Assembly: GCF_009856415.1 (NCBI RefSeq)
Contig: NZ_WMEZ01000006.1
Span: 179,853 to 243,852, forward strand
Origin: Halobacillus litoralis
GTDB taxonomy: Bacteria; Bacillota; Bacilli; Bacillales; Halobacillaceae
Direction: 5' to 3'
Length of the DNA: 64,000 nucleotides
Positions 39,217 through 46,668 of the stretch are shown piece by piece. The position numbers and the translations under genes were made by a program. The notes under the pieces are model-generated. The model did not search any database and was not told where the DNA came from. It worked only from the letters and a program-made list of their open reading frames with translations. Positions within the stretch are counted from its first letter, which is position 1. Every line of letters starts with the position of its first letter.

Positions 39217-39308
39217 GGTTTCACCTGCAATACGGGAATTTTTTACATTCTATTTCTATTATAGAAAAACGAAAGACATATGGGAACCCATAAGGGAGGA
39301 GGAAGAAG

Positions 39309-40103
39309 ATGGAGGAAAGGTGGAAAGTGAAAACCCCGGAACATGTGACTTTGAATTTCCAGCTGGCAGGCTTAGGTAGCAGAGGAGCAGCTCAAATCGT
39401 CGACTCCGTTCTCTTAGGCTTATTATATAGCGGAATGATTGCGCTTCTCATTTTTACGGAAAACCATTTGGACTTTATGTTGGAAGGGCGCGGGTGGGTG
39501 ATCGCTTTTGTTATCCTTGTCTTATTTGGCATCCAGTGGGGCTATTTCTTCTTATTCGAATGGTTCAGCGGCGGGAAAACCCTGGGGAAAATGCTGCTCG
39601 GTCTACGAGTAGTCAAAGAAGATGGAGGAAAAGCAACCGCTCTTTCACTATTGATTAGAAATCTACTTCGTATCATAGATATGCTTCCCTTCTATTATTT
39701 GATTGGTATGCTAATGGTATTTTTCCATCCTCAGCATAAAAGATTGGGAGACCTTGTCGGTGGAACAATCGTCATCCATGAACGAAAAAAGCAACGTTCG
39801 AAAAAGAAACAGTCGCTCGTAGAAAAAGAGATCGAAAACCGCGACCTGAAATCAGATCAGCAAATCGTTGGAGGCTGGGAGAGACAAAACGTTACGAAAA
39901 AAGATTGGAATCTATTGAAAACCTATGTCCATCGTTACCCGACACTGAAACCTGCGGAAAAAGACACCATGACCAGAGAAGTTGCAGAGATCCTTCTTCC
40001 CAAACTCGGGTTAGAGGATGGAACGAAGAATGAAGATGAGTTAGCTACTCGACTTTATGCTGCTTATATAGAGTTGAAAGAAGAGTGGGAATTCCAGTTA
40101 TAA
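39309..40103 (+). CDS. RDD-family membrane protein with cytoplasmic tail
   Basis: A 264-residue protein. The RDD domain (LGSRGAAQIVDSVLLGLLYS, then FEWFSGGKTLGKMLLGLRVV and IRNLLRIIDMLPFYYLIG) gives three to four membrane helices. A charged C-terminal tail of about 100 residues follows. RDD proteins are thought to help transport or osmoadaptation, which would suit a halophile, but this is inference. GGAGGAGGAAG precedes the ATG. Part of the MoxR neighbourhood. Confidence 0.87.
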   Translation: MEERWKVKTPEHVTLNFQLAGLGSRGAAQIVDSVLLGLLYSGMIALLIFTENHLDFMLEGRGWVIAFVILVLFGIQWGYFFLFEWFSGGKTLGKMLLGLRVVKEDGGKATALSLLIRNLLRIIDMLPFYYLIGMLMVFFHPQHKRLGDLVGGTIVIHERKKQRSKKKQSLVEKEIENRDLKSDQQIVGGWERQNVTKKDWNLLKTYVHRYPTLKPAEKDTMTREVAEILLPKLGLEDGTKNEDELATRLYAAYIELKEEWEFQL

Positions 40104-40115
40104 CAGAGTAATAAA

Positions 40116-40152
40116 ACAGCCGTCTTTCTGTCCGGAAAGCGGTTGTTTTTTT
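40116..40152 (+). terminator. Terminator of the RDD gene
   Basis: AACAGCCG and CGGTTGTT pair imperfectly around a TCTTTCTGTCCGGAAAG inner part, followed by TTTTTT. Confidence 0.6.
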
Positions 40153-40379
40153 ATATATAAAAGAAAGATTTTACATTGCTCTTCTTTGTGTATGCGCTTG
40201 TATATCTATGGATTTTAGTGAATATACAAGAATTTATAAATATATATTTACTTCAGTTTGGAATTTGGTATTATATACTAGGATTTAATAAAATACAGGC
40301 GAATAAACGGGCTGAACCATGGGGGAAGGTTATGTTTGTTCCTACCTGAAAATATAAAAAGGAAAGAGGATTCTAGCTC

Positions 40380-40544
40380 ATGCTTACATCTCTTTATGTG
40401 TTGTCTTTAACCGTTCTACTTACGTTCCTTGTCTTATATGCCGTGGATAAATTTGCCCGTCGCTTTAAGAAAATCCAAAACCCTACAATCCAACAAGAAC
40501 AAGTCCCAGCTGAAGTCGACTTCAGCCACCAGACATTCAAATAA
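40380..40544 (+). CDS. 54-residue single-pass membrane protein
   Basis: MLTSLYVLSLTVLLTFLVLY then AVDKFARRFKK and a polar, Gln-rich tail ending SHQTFK. One membrane helix is followed by a strongly basic stop-transfer patch. It has AAAGGAAAGAGG upstream and a terminator directly after, so it looks like a real single gene. Region 40160-40375 upstream is AT-rich and holds only its presumed promoter (TATTATATACT near 40270). No known family. Confidence 0.65.
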   Translation: MLTSLYVLSLTVLLTFLVLYAVDKFARRFKKIQNPTIQQEQVPAEVDFSHQTFK

Positions 40545-40555
40545 ATGTTCAACAA

Positions 40556-40590
40556 AAAGTGGCCCTGCATAAAAAGGCGCCACTTTCTTT
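40556..40590 (+). terminator. Terminator of the 54-residue gene
   Basis: AAAGTGGC and GCCACTTT pair across CCTGCATAAAAAGGC, followed by CTTTATT. Confidence 0.65.
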
Positions 40591-40626
40591 ATTAGACAAA
40601 ATTTAATCTCATTACAGATAAACTCC

Positions 40627-40935
40627 CGATTGTGGAAGACTCAGTTTCGAGATGTTTGTTGAGTGTATGGGGGCTGCGGGGAATAGCTCGCTTTCCGCGG
40701 GAGCTCACCACTCCCCCACAGGAAAGTGTTCAAATGCGGAATCGCCCTGGTAGACACGACTGGCATAAGCCGAACAGCAAAGGAATGAAAAGGCACATTC
40801 CGTTGCTGTTCGGCTTATGACGCGAGTGTCTGGGCGATGGAGCTGGACGAGTAGCTTCCCAGCCACCCCTGACGCTCATCCCAAGCCACGAACCCCGAAA
40901 CATCTCGAAACCAAGTCTTACACAATCCTGCCATA
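40627..40935. repeat. Dispersed intergenic repeat, copy E (with long hairpin core)
   Basis: From GTTTCGAGATGTTTGTTGAG to CATCTCGAAACCAAGTCTTA and CAATCCTGCCATATA. The inner 40702-40894 mirrors 2262-2455 with only scattered differences, including the hairpin CATAAGCCGAACAGCAAAGG with CCGTTGCTGTTCGGCTTATG. The hairpin mismatch is at different positions in A and E. It lies before the ATP-grasp ligase gene. Confidence 0.85.
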
Positions 40936-41120
40936 TACTTTTAACAACAAAGAGGATTACTGGAATTAAGGTTGTCTGTGGTAGAGGGGTTTACGTTTTG
41001 TTAGGTACCTGTTTGTGGTAAAATAGATATGTTTACATATAGAAAGAAAACAACCAAAATAATTACGAGTTCTATATATGTTTTTAAGTACAATTCAACA
41101 GATGGAAAAGGGGATATCTC

Positions 41121-42311
41121 ATGGCGAATAAAGCGGTTGTTCTAGGAGCGAACTATTATATTGGACTGAGTACGATCAGGTGTCTGGGCATTCATGATGT
41201 TCACGTTGCTGCAGTGGACTATAACTGGGAAGGTGCCTATGGGCTTGAGTCCAAATATTGTTCAGAAGCATTGATCGGACCTCACTACAAAGAAGATCCA
41301 GAAGGTTTGAAGGCTTTCTTGATCGACTATGCCAAAAAGCAGGACCATGCCCCTGTACTTATTCCGACAGCCGATCCGTATGTGGAATTCGTGGATGAAT
41401 ATCTGCCGGAATTAAGGGAACATTTCCTTATTCCTCAAACGGAACAAGGGTTATATACTAAGATAATGGACAAAGGCACCCTCCATACACTGGCATCCCA
41501 GCATGGAGTAGCTGTTCCGGAAACGGTTCAAGTGGATGATGAGAACCTTGTAGAGAGAGTAGAAAAGGAAATCCAATACCCTTGTCTCGTAAAACCGGTG
41601 GATTCACCAGCTTTTGTATCCAAGTTCAGAAGGAAGCTTTTCAAAGTACAAAATAAAGAAGAGTTACTAGAAAAAGTGGAACAAGCGAAAGAGGCGGATA
41701 TAGAAGTCATCGTCCAGCGAATTATCCCTGGTTTTGATGACCATATGTACACGTTTGATGCGTATTTGGATCAAAACTCCAAAGTGACGCATTGGGTGAC
41801 TTGCCAAAAGCTTCGTCAATTCCCTGTGAATTACGGGGCATCTGTTTATACCCAGCAAAAATACGTGCCGGAGCTTTATGAACTCGGTGCGAAATTTTTA
41901 GAAGGCATCGGATATAAAGGTTTCGCTGAAATTGAATTCAAGAAAGATGCTGAAACCGGCCAATACTACTTGATTGAAATCAATGTACGTATCACGAACT
42001 TGAACCACTTATTACAAAAAACAGGGATCAACATCCCTTATATCACTTATAAAGAGTTGGTTGGGGACCCGGTCGAGCCAAAAGCGGTGGAAGAGGATCA
42101 GAACCTTGTTTTCTGGTACGCTTACGAGGATCTTCTGGCAGTCAGAGAATATATCAAAACAGGACAACTCTCTGCTCCGAAGGTCTTGAAGTCTTATTTC
42201 AGGCCGAAAGCTCATGCAATCTGGGATCCGAAAGATCCTAAACCAGCGTTCTCCTTTGGGAAGAAATTGGCGAACCTTGTAGTAAACAAAGTAACGAAGA
42301 AAAACAGGTAA
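41121..42311 (+). CDS. ATP-grasp carboxylate-amine ligase, probable D-aspartate ligase type
   Basis: A 396-residue ATP-grasp enzyme. An N-terminal preATP-grasp lobe (VVLGANYYIGLSTIRCLG, VAAVDYNWEGAYGLESKYC) is followed by the ATP-binding core (YPCLVKPVDSPAFVSKFRRK, IEVIVQRIIPGFDDHMYTF) and the metal site (FAEIEFKKDAETGQYYLIEI, NVRITNL). The layout resembles D-aspartate ligase Aslfm of Enterococcus faecium, which adds D-Asp to the peptidoglycan stem. The following genes encode a Mur ligase and an aspartate racemase, which is why I infer D-Asp as substrate. An unrelated amino-acid ligase is possible. The upstream gap has an extended -10 (TGGTAAAAT, about 41016-41024). Confidence 0.75.
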   Translation: MANKAVVLGANYYIGLSTIRCLGIHDVHVAAVDYNWEGAYGLESKYCSEALIGPHYKEDPEGLKAFLIDYAKKQDHAPVLIPTADPYVEFVDEYLPELREHFLIPQTEQGLYTKIMDKGTLHTLASQHGVAVPETVQVDDENLVERVEKEIQYPCLVKPVDSPAFVSKFRRKLFKVQNKEELLEKVEQAKEADIEVIVQRIIPGFDDHMYTFDAYLDQNSKVTHWVTCQKLRQFPVNYGASVYTQQKYVPELYELGAKFLEGIGYKGFAEIEFKKDAETGQYYLIEINVRITNLNHLLQKTGINIPYITYKELVGDPVEPKAVEEDQNLVFWYAYEDLLAVREYIKTGQLSAPKVLKSYFRPKAHAIWDPKDPKPAFSFGKKLANLVVNKVTKKNR

Positions 42312-42445
42312 GCCTTCTTTCGTCATGCTGTTGAGAATATAGATGGCGGACCGAAGGAAATGCTAACCAATAATCGAATGATATGGACGGAACGAAGTTG
42401 AATTCCATTGAACAGGCTAAAACAATGCAGGGAAGGTAGATAAGA

Positions 42446-43993
42446 ATGGCTAAGTTGAAAGAATTATTATCATTCATTAATATATTGGAGTCATGGAATG
42501 ATAGGGACCTTGACGTCCGAGGACTTGCATACAATTCAAGAGATGTAGGACAAGGAGATGTGTTTGTCTGTATTAAAGGCTTCAAGACGGATGGACACCG
42601 TTATGTAGCGGAAGCGGTGAAAAATGGAGCGGCTGCCATTGTGGTCGAAGATTATCAGTCCGGATGGGAAGACCTTCCACAATATCAGGTCAAAGACAGC
42701 CGACGTGCTCTGGCCGCACTAAGTGATGCTTTTTATAATCACCCTTCAAACGCTATGAAAACAATCGGAATCACAGCGACAAACGGGAAAACGTCCACTT
42801 CATTTATGACGGATGCCATTCTTGAAGAGCATGGCCTTAAGACAGGCTTGATTGGTACGGTTGTAGTTAAATTTGGTGACTATTCCGAGCCCACAAAGCT
42901 GACGACACCGGAATCGCTCGACCTGCATCACTATTTTGCTCAAATGAGAGACCAGGATGTATCTCATGTCACGATGGAAGTTTCCTCCTCAGCTTTAGAT
43001 TTAAGCAGAGTAGGGAGTGTAGACTTTGATATCGTTACACTAAATAATATTAGCCGCGAGCATATCGACCTGCATGGTTCTTTTGAGGAGTATTTTAACA
43101 GTAAAGCGAGTCTAATCCGTAATGCGGGTGAAGATAAATGGGCGATATTGAACCTTGATGATTCTTATTCCGCATCCTTGATCGAAGAAACGAAAGCCAA
43201 TGTACTCACTTTCAGTGTAGAAACAGGAGATGGAGATCTGGTATGTAAAGATTTGGACCTTTCCACAGGCCGAGCGAAATTCAACGTTGAAATCCGCAAG
43301 CCATTTACTGTGGAGGGGAAAACATATGAGCCTCAGGAATTCCCTATTGAGCTCTCCACACCAGGGTATCACTCTGTTTACAATTCCATGGTCGCTATTA
43401 CTGTAGGGTTGTTAAATGAGGTACCGATTCCAACTATCCAAGCCGGACTGAAAGGCTTCGGTGGTGTAGAGCGACGTTTTGAAATGGTGTTTGAGGATGA
43501 TATTAAAATTTTGGACGACCATTTCGCCAACTATGGAAATATCAACGTCACCTTGAATACTTTGCAGCAAATGGAATATTCAAACCTTAAGCTCGTCTAT
43601 GCAATTCGCGGAAGTCGTGGGATTACAGTCAACAGAGAAAATGCAAAAGCTATTGTAGAATGGGCGCCGAAATTAGGTCTGACGGAAGTAATTGCAACTC
43701 TCAGCCATTCCCATGTGGATGAAAAAGACCGGGTGACAGAAGAAGAGCTGCGTGTTTTCCAGGAAATGATGGAGGAAGCAGGCATCCATGTAGACTTGTA
43801 TAAAGAGTTGGATGATGCCATCCATCATGCGCTCTCAGAAGCAGAAAAAGACGATGTGGTCTTGTTAGCAGGGTGCCAAGGGATGGACCCTGGAGCGAAA
43901 ATCGCTCTGGAACAGTTGAACAAGACACGTCCGGAAATGGATGAAGAGAAATTGTACAAGCCATTGAAAAACAGAGTGGCAGGAATCCTCTGA
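42446..43993 (+). CDS. MurE-like Mur ligase with altered substrate motif
   Basis: A 515-residue Mur ligase. The N-terminal UDP-binding domain (LAYNSRDVGQGDVFVCIKGF, KTDGHRYVAEAVKNGAAA), the P-loop ITATNGKTSTSFM with K115, and the EVSSSALDLSRVGSVDFDIV block are MurE-like, and the lysine usually carbamylated is present (EYFNSKASLI). Unlike MurE, the C-terminal domain does not show the DNPR (Dap) or DNPA (Lys) motif; the equivalent region reads ATLSHSHVDEKDRV. It may add another diamino acid such as ornithine, or something else. It is followed by the racemase and preceded by the ATP-grasp ligase. Confidence 0.82.
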   Translation: MAKLKELLSFINILESWNDRDLDVRGLAYNSRDVGQGDVFVCIKGFKTDGHRYVAEAVKNGAAAIVVEDYQSGWEDLPQYQVKDSRRALAALSDAFYNHPSNAMKTIGITATNGKTSTSFMTDAILEEHGLKTGLIGTVVVKFGDYSEPTKLTTPESLDLHHYFAQMRDQDVSHVTMEVSSSALDLSRVGSVDFDIVTLNNISREHIDLHGSFEEYFNSKASLIRNAGEDKWAILNLDDSYSASLIEETKANVLTFSVETGDGDLVCKDLDLSTGRAKFNVEIRKPFTVEGKTYEPQEFPIELSTPGYHSVYNSMVAITVGLLNEVPIPTIQAGLKGFGGVERRFEMVFEDDIKILDDHFANYGNINVTLNTLQQMEYSNLKLVYAIRGSRGITVNRENAKAIVEWAPKLGLTEVIATLSHSHVDEKDRVTEEELRVFQEMMEEAGIHVDLYKELDDAIHHALSEAEKDDVVLLAGCQGMDPGAKIALEQLNKTRPEMDEEKLYKPLKNRVAGIL

Positions 43994-44040
43994 CTCTTTC
44001 GTTACAGCAAGGTCCCGGTCTTTCGTTAGGAGGCATAACA

Positions 44041-44751
44041 GTGAATGATAAAATTATCGGCATACTCGGGGGAATGGGACCTGAGGCAACCGCCGAATGT
44101 TATATGAAAATTATACGAGCGACAAATGCGAGCAAAGATCAAGAACATTACCGAGTAATCATAGACAGCAATGCGAAAATACCTGACCGTACAGAAGCCA
44201 TTTCAGGAAAAGGGGAGAACCCTGTTCCTGAAATGGTTCATGCGGCTAAGAATTTAGAAAAGCTGGACGTGGATGTGGCGTGTATTCCATGTATGACCGC
44301 CCATTATTTCATTGAAGAAGTCCAAAAGTCTGTGTCCTTTCCATTACTGAATGCTTTCTTGGAACTGAAGAAGTTCATCCAGAATCATTATCCCACCGTT
44401 CAAAAAATCGGGGTGCTCGCTACTACCGGCACCTTGGAAACCGGACTTTTCCAAAAGTATTTTGATCATTTGGAAGTGATCGCTCCCACACCTTATACAC
44501 AAAATGAAAAAGTGATGCAAGCGATCTATGGTGAAAACGGGATTAAAAGTGGCAACACGGATGGAGAACCTCTTCAACTATTAAAAGACGCTTCCCAGGA
44601 GTTGTTGGACAATGGCGCAGAATTGATTATTTCAGGCTGTACGGAGATTGGTCTCGTGCTGAAACCTTATCACCTGCCCGTTCCTCTGATCGATCCTATG
44701 GAAGTCGTCGCAAACGTCGTCGTAAAAGAAACTGTTTATCAAAAGTCATGA
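44041..44751 (+). CDS. Aspartate/glutamate racemase family, probable aspartate racemase
   Basis: A 236-residue PLP-independent racemase. The start IGILGGMGPEATAECYMKII is typical of the family, and the two catalytic cysteines are C84 (CIPCMTAHYF) and C200 (ISGCTEIGLVL). The usual IPCNTAH reads IPCMTAH here, a change beside the catalytic cysteine. It would supply D-Asp to the ATP-grasp ligase two genes upstream. The GTG start follows AGGAGGC. Confidence 0.88.
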   Translation: MNDKIIGILGGMGPEATAECYMKIIRATNASKDQEHYRVIIDSNAKIPDRTEAISGKGENPVPEMVHAAKNLEKLDVDVACIPCMTAHYFIEEVQKSVSFPLLNAFLELKKFIQNHYPTVQKIGVLATTGTLETGLFQKYFDHLEVIAPTPYTQNEKVMQAIYGENGIKSGNTDGEPLQLLKDASQELLDNGAELIISGCTEIGLVLKPYHLPVPLIDPMEVVANVVVKETVYQKS

Positions 44752-44810
44752 ATGGCGTATCCCCTTCTTATATTTGTAACAAGGACCATTCTTAAGGAGG
44801 GGGACATATC

Positions 44811-45092
44811 ATGGCCAAAAGTGAGTTTGAGCAGTTTTTGTCTGAGTCTTTCAAAGAGGGGATTTCCTTCAGAGAATTGAGACTTTCTGAAAAAGAAGTA
44901 TCACATCTGAAGTCCCAATACCCTTCAGCCATCATTAGAAGGACGAGTGAAGTCAATGACGCGTTAAAAAAATCATGGTATGAAGTCCATTTATCACCAG
45001 GCCAAAGAAAACCGGAAAGTCTGGACTCCATACGTCAAGAAAATATCCGGCTCAAGCGCGAGTTGGAGACATTGAAGAAAATGAAAAATTAA
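44811..45092 (+). CDS. 93-residue hypothetical protein of the cross-bridge cluster
   Basis: A 93-residue charged protein (MAKSEFEQFLSESFKEGISF at the start) with no membrane segment or cysteine and a likely coiled-coil at the C-terminus (RQENIRLKRELETLKKMK). It has a strong Shine-Dalgarno (AAGGAGGGGG) and ends at a terminator. It lies 59 bases after the racemase and probably shares its transcript. Family unknown. Confidence 0.75.
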   Translation: MAKSEFEQFLSESFKEGISFRELRLSEKEVSHLKSQYPSAIIRRTSEVNDALKKSWYEVHLSPGQRKPESLDSIRQENIRLKRELETLKKMKN

Positions 45093-45098
45093 GCTCAT

Positions 45099-45132
45099 GA
45101 AGACAATTCCAAAAGGATTGTCTTATTTTTTT
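45099..45132 (+). terminator. Terminator of the ligase/racemase cluster
   Basis: AAGACAATCC-type stem: AAGACAATTCC pairs with GGATTGTCTT over AAAA, then ATTTTTTTG. Confidence 0.88.
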
Positions 45133-45309
45133 GTCTATTTTTGATCTTATGTTCACCATAGGTGCACTAGGGAATGTTGAGATTTCTACGGGAACTCAAC
45201 AGGACCTTTATCTAGCAGGAGTCTGCTCAAGCACACGCCTTCCCTCAAAAAAATATCCTTGTAACTCATTTAAATATAAGTAGCTCTTACTTGCACCCTC
45301 TACATCTTC

Positions 45310-45346
45310 ACAAACACCTCGAAATGTAGTTTTGAAATATTCTGCC
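45310..45346. repeat. Decayed end of the dispersed repeat
   Basis: CAAACACCTCGAAATGTAGT and TGAAATATTCTGCC resemble the outer end of copy E. It lies in the 45125-45620 gap, where I see no supported gene apart from the ftsX promoter region. Confidence 0.3.
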
Positions 45347-45525
45347 TTAATGGTGGGGGTTGGAGTTGGGAAAATAATAATCCTATTAACCTATGACTTT
45401 GTACCTTGATAGCTTTAGTTATTCAGAGCGTATTTTGTCGACGGAAAAGGCAAACATACGTGTGTTTTGTTATGGTTTGAAACATAAATGTAATAATAAT
45501 TTGTCTTTATTTAGCGAATATCTTT

Positions 45526-45533
45526 GATATAAT
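45526..45533 (+). promoter_or_regulatory. Extended -10 promoter element upstream of ftsX
   Basis: TGATATAAT lies about 90 bases before the small frame at 45623 and about 190 bases before ftsX. The -35 region (CTTTAT) is weak. It shows that ftsX has its own promoter rather than being read from ftsE. Confidence 0.5.
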
Positions 45534-45622
45534 GAGATAGGAAAATGCAACAGACGACTTAAAGTACATACAACAGACAACATAGATTCACAAAATGAGA
45601 GTTTAGTAGGAAGTGATATAAA

Positions 45623-45733
45623 TTGTTCGATCTGCATCACCGCAGTCTAGCACCTTATGTTCTGAGGGATTCCGTTCTATACAATGGAGAGATTGAACGG
45701 ATTACACGGGGTGACCAGCACTATGAAATTTAA
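45623..45733 (+). CDS. 36-residue leader frame resembling the FtsE C-terminus
   Basis: MFDLHHRSLAPYVLRDSVLY then NGEIERITRGDQHYEI, read from a TTG with AGGAAGTGAT upstream and ending 11 bases inside ftsX. FtsE proteins end with a TH(N/D)-type His, then LRKRVIAIENGxIxRDEARG and YGYE. The pieces NGxIxR, RG and YE at the same spacing suggest a truncated relic of ftsE that still couples translation into ftsX. This is inference; the match is short. Confidence 0.4.
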   Translation: MFDLHHRSLAPYVLRDSVLYNGEIERITRGDQHYEI

Positions 45734-46616
45734 GACATTTGGTCGCCACGGAAAAGAGGGCGTAAAAAGCTTAGCTAGAAACAGGTGGATGTCCATAGCT
45801 TCTATTTCAGCTGTGACCGTAACCCTGTTGCTGGTTGGAGTTTTTGCCACATTACTATTGAATCTAAACGACTTTGCATCACAGATTGAAGAAGATGTAG
45901 AAGTTCGCGTCTTTATAGATAGAACGGCTGAAGATGAGAGCCGTGAAGCCTTAAAAAACAAAATTGAAGAAGTATCGGCAGTTTCTTCTGTAGAGTTCCA
46001 GTCCAAAGAAGAAGGATTGGATCGACTGATTGATAGTTTAGGCGATGATGGCGAAGTGTTTGAATCACTAAAAGATGAGAACCCATTGAATGATGTCTAC
46101 ATCGTTAAAACAGATGAACCGGAAGATACGATTACAGTCGCCCAGACGATTGAAGATTTTAATAGCGTAGCAAAAGTTGAATATGCGAAAGAAACCGTTC
46201 AACGTCTTTTCAGTGTTATGGATGTGGCTCGTAATGTAGGTCTTGCGATTATCGCCGGGCTCCTATTCACAGCCATGTTTCTGATTGCAAACACAATCCG
46301 AATTACCATCGTTGCTCGTAAGAAAGAAATCGAAATTATGAAAATGGTTGGAGCCACAAACTGGTTTATCCGTTGGCCATTTCTTTTTGAGGGATTGATG
46401 ATCGGTATTCTTGGTTCACTTTTACCGATCGCTGTTGTCGTGTTCGGGTATGATTATCTTTATACAGAAGTGACTACAAGATATCCTACATTGTTCATTG
46501 AATTGCTGCCCGTGTACCCATTCGTGCTGAAAGTATCCGCACTGCTGATCCTGATGGGGGTCGTCATTGGTTTATGGGGAAGTTTTACGTCCATTCGAAA
46601 GTATTTAAGAGTTTAA
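45723..46616 (+). CDS. ftsX: FtsX-like permease subunit
   Basis: A 297-residue FtsX. An N-terminal cytoplasmic start (KSLARNRWMSIASISAVTVT) precedes the first helix, the large extracellular loop (EEDVEVRVFIDRTAEDESRE to KENPLNDVYIV) lies between helices 1 and 2, and then three C-terminal helices (ARKKEIEIMKMVGATNWFIR motif between). FtsX with FtsE normally activates a murein hydrolase at the septum or side wall; here the next gene is that hydrolase, but no complete ftsE precedes it. Frames start at 45684, but the ATG at 45723 follows GGGGTGA. Confidence 0.92.
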   Translation: MKFKTFGRHGKEGVKSLARNRWMSIASISAVTVTLLLVGVFATLLLNLNDFASQIEEDVEVRVFIDRTAEDESREALKNKIEEVSAVSSVEFQSKEEGLDRLIDSLGDDGEVFESLKDENPLNDVYIVKTDEPEDTITVAQTIEDFNSVAKVEYAKETVQRLFSVMDVARNVGLAIIAGLLFTAMFLIANTIRITIVARKKEIEIMKMVGATNWFIRWPFLFEGLMIGILGSLLPIAVVVFGYDYLYTEVTTRYPTLFIELLPVYPFVLKVSALLILMGVVIGLWGSFTSIRKYLRV

Positions 46617-46668
46617 ACTATTGATCTACCAAAAATAAACAGGTAAGGATTCGGGGGAGGAAGAAAGT

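Noticed and set aside
40270..40380. Possible riboswitch upstream of the 54-residue gene
   Set aside because: Only a short AACC/GGTT pairing is seen, and no known riboswitch core could be recognised.
45125..45620. Remaining parts of ftsE upstream of ftsX
   Set aside because: Reading all frames by eye shows no Walker A, signature or Walker B motif in this gap.
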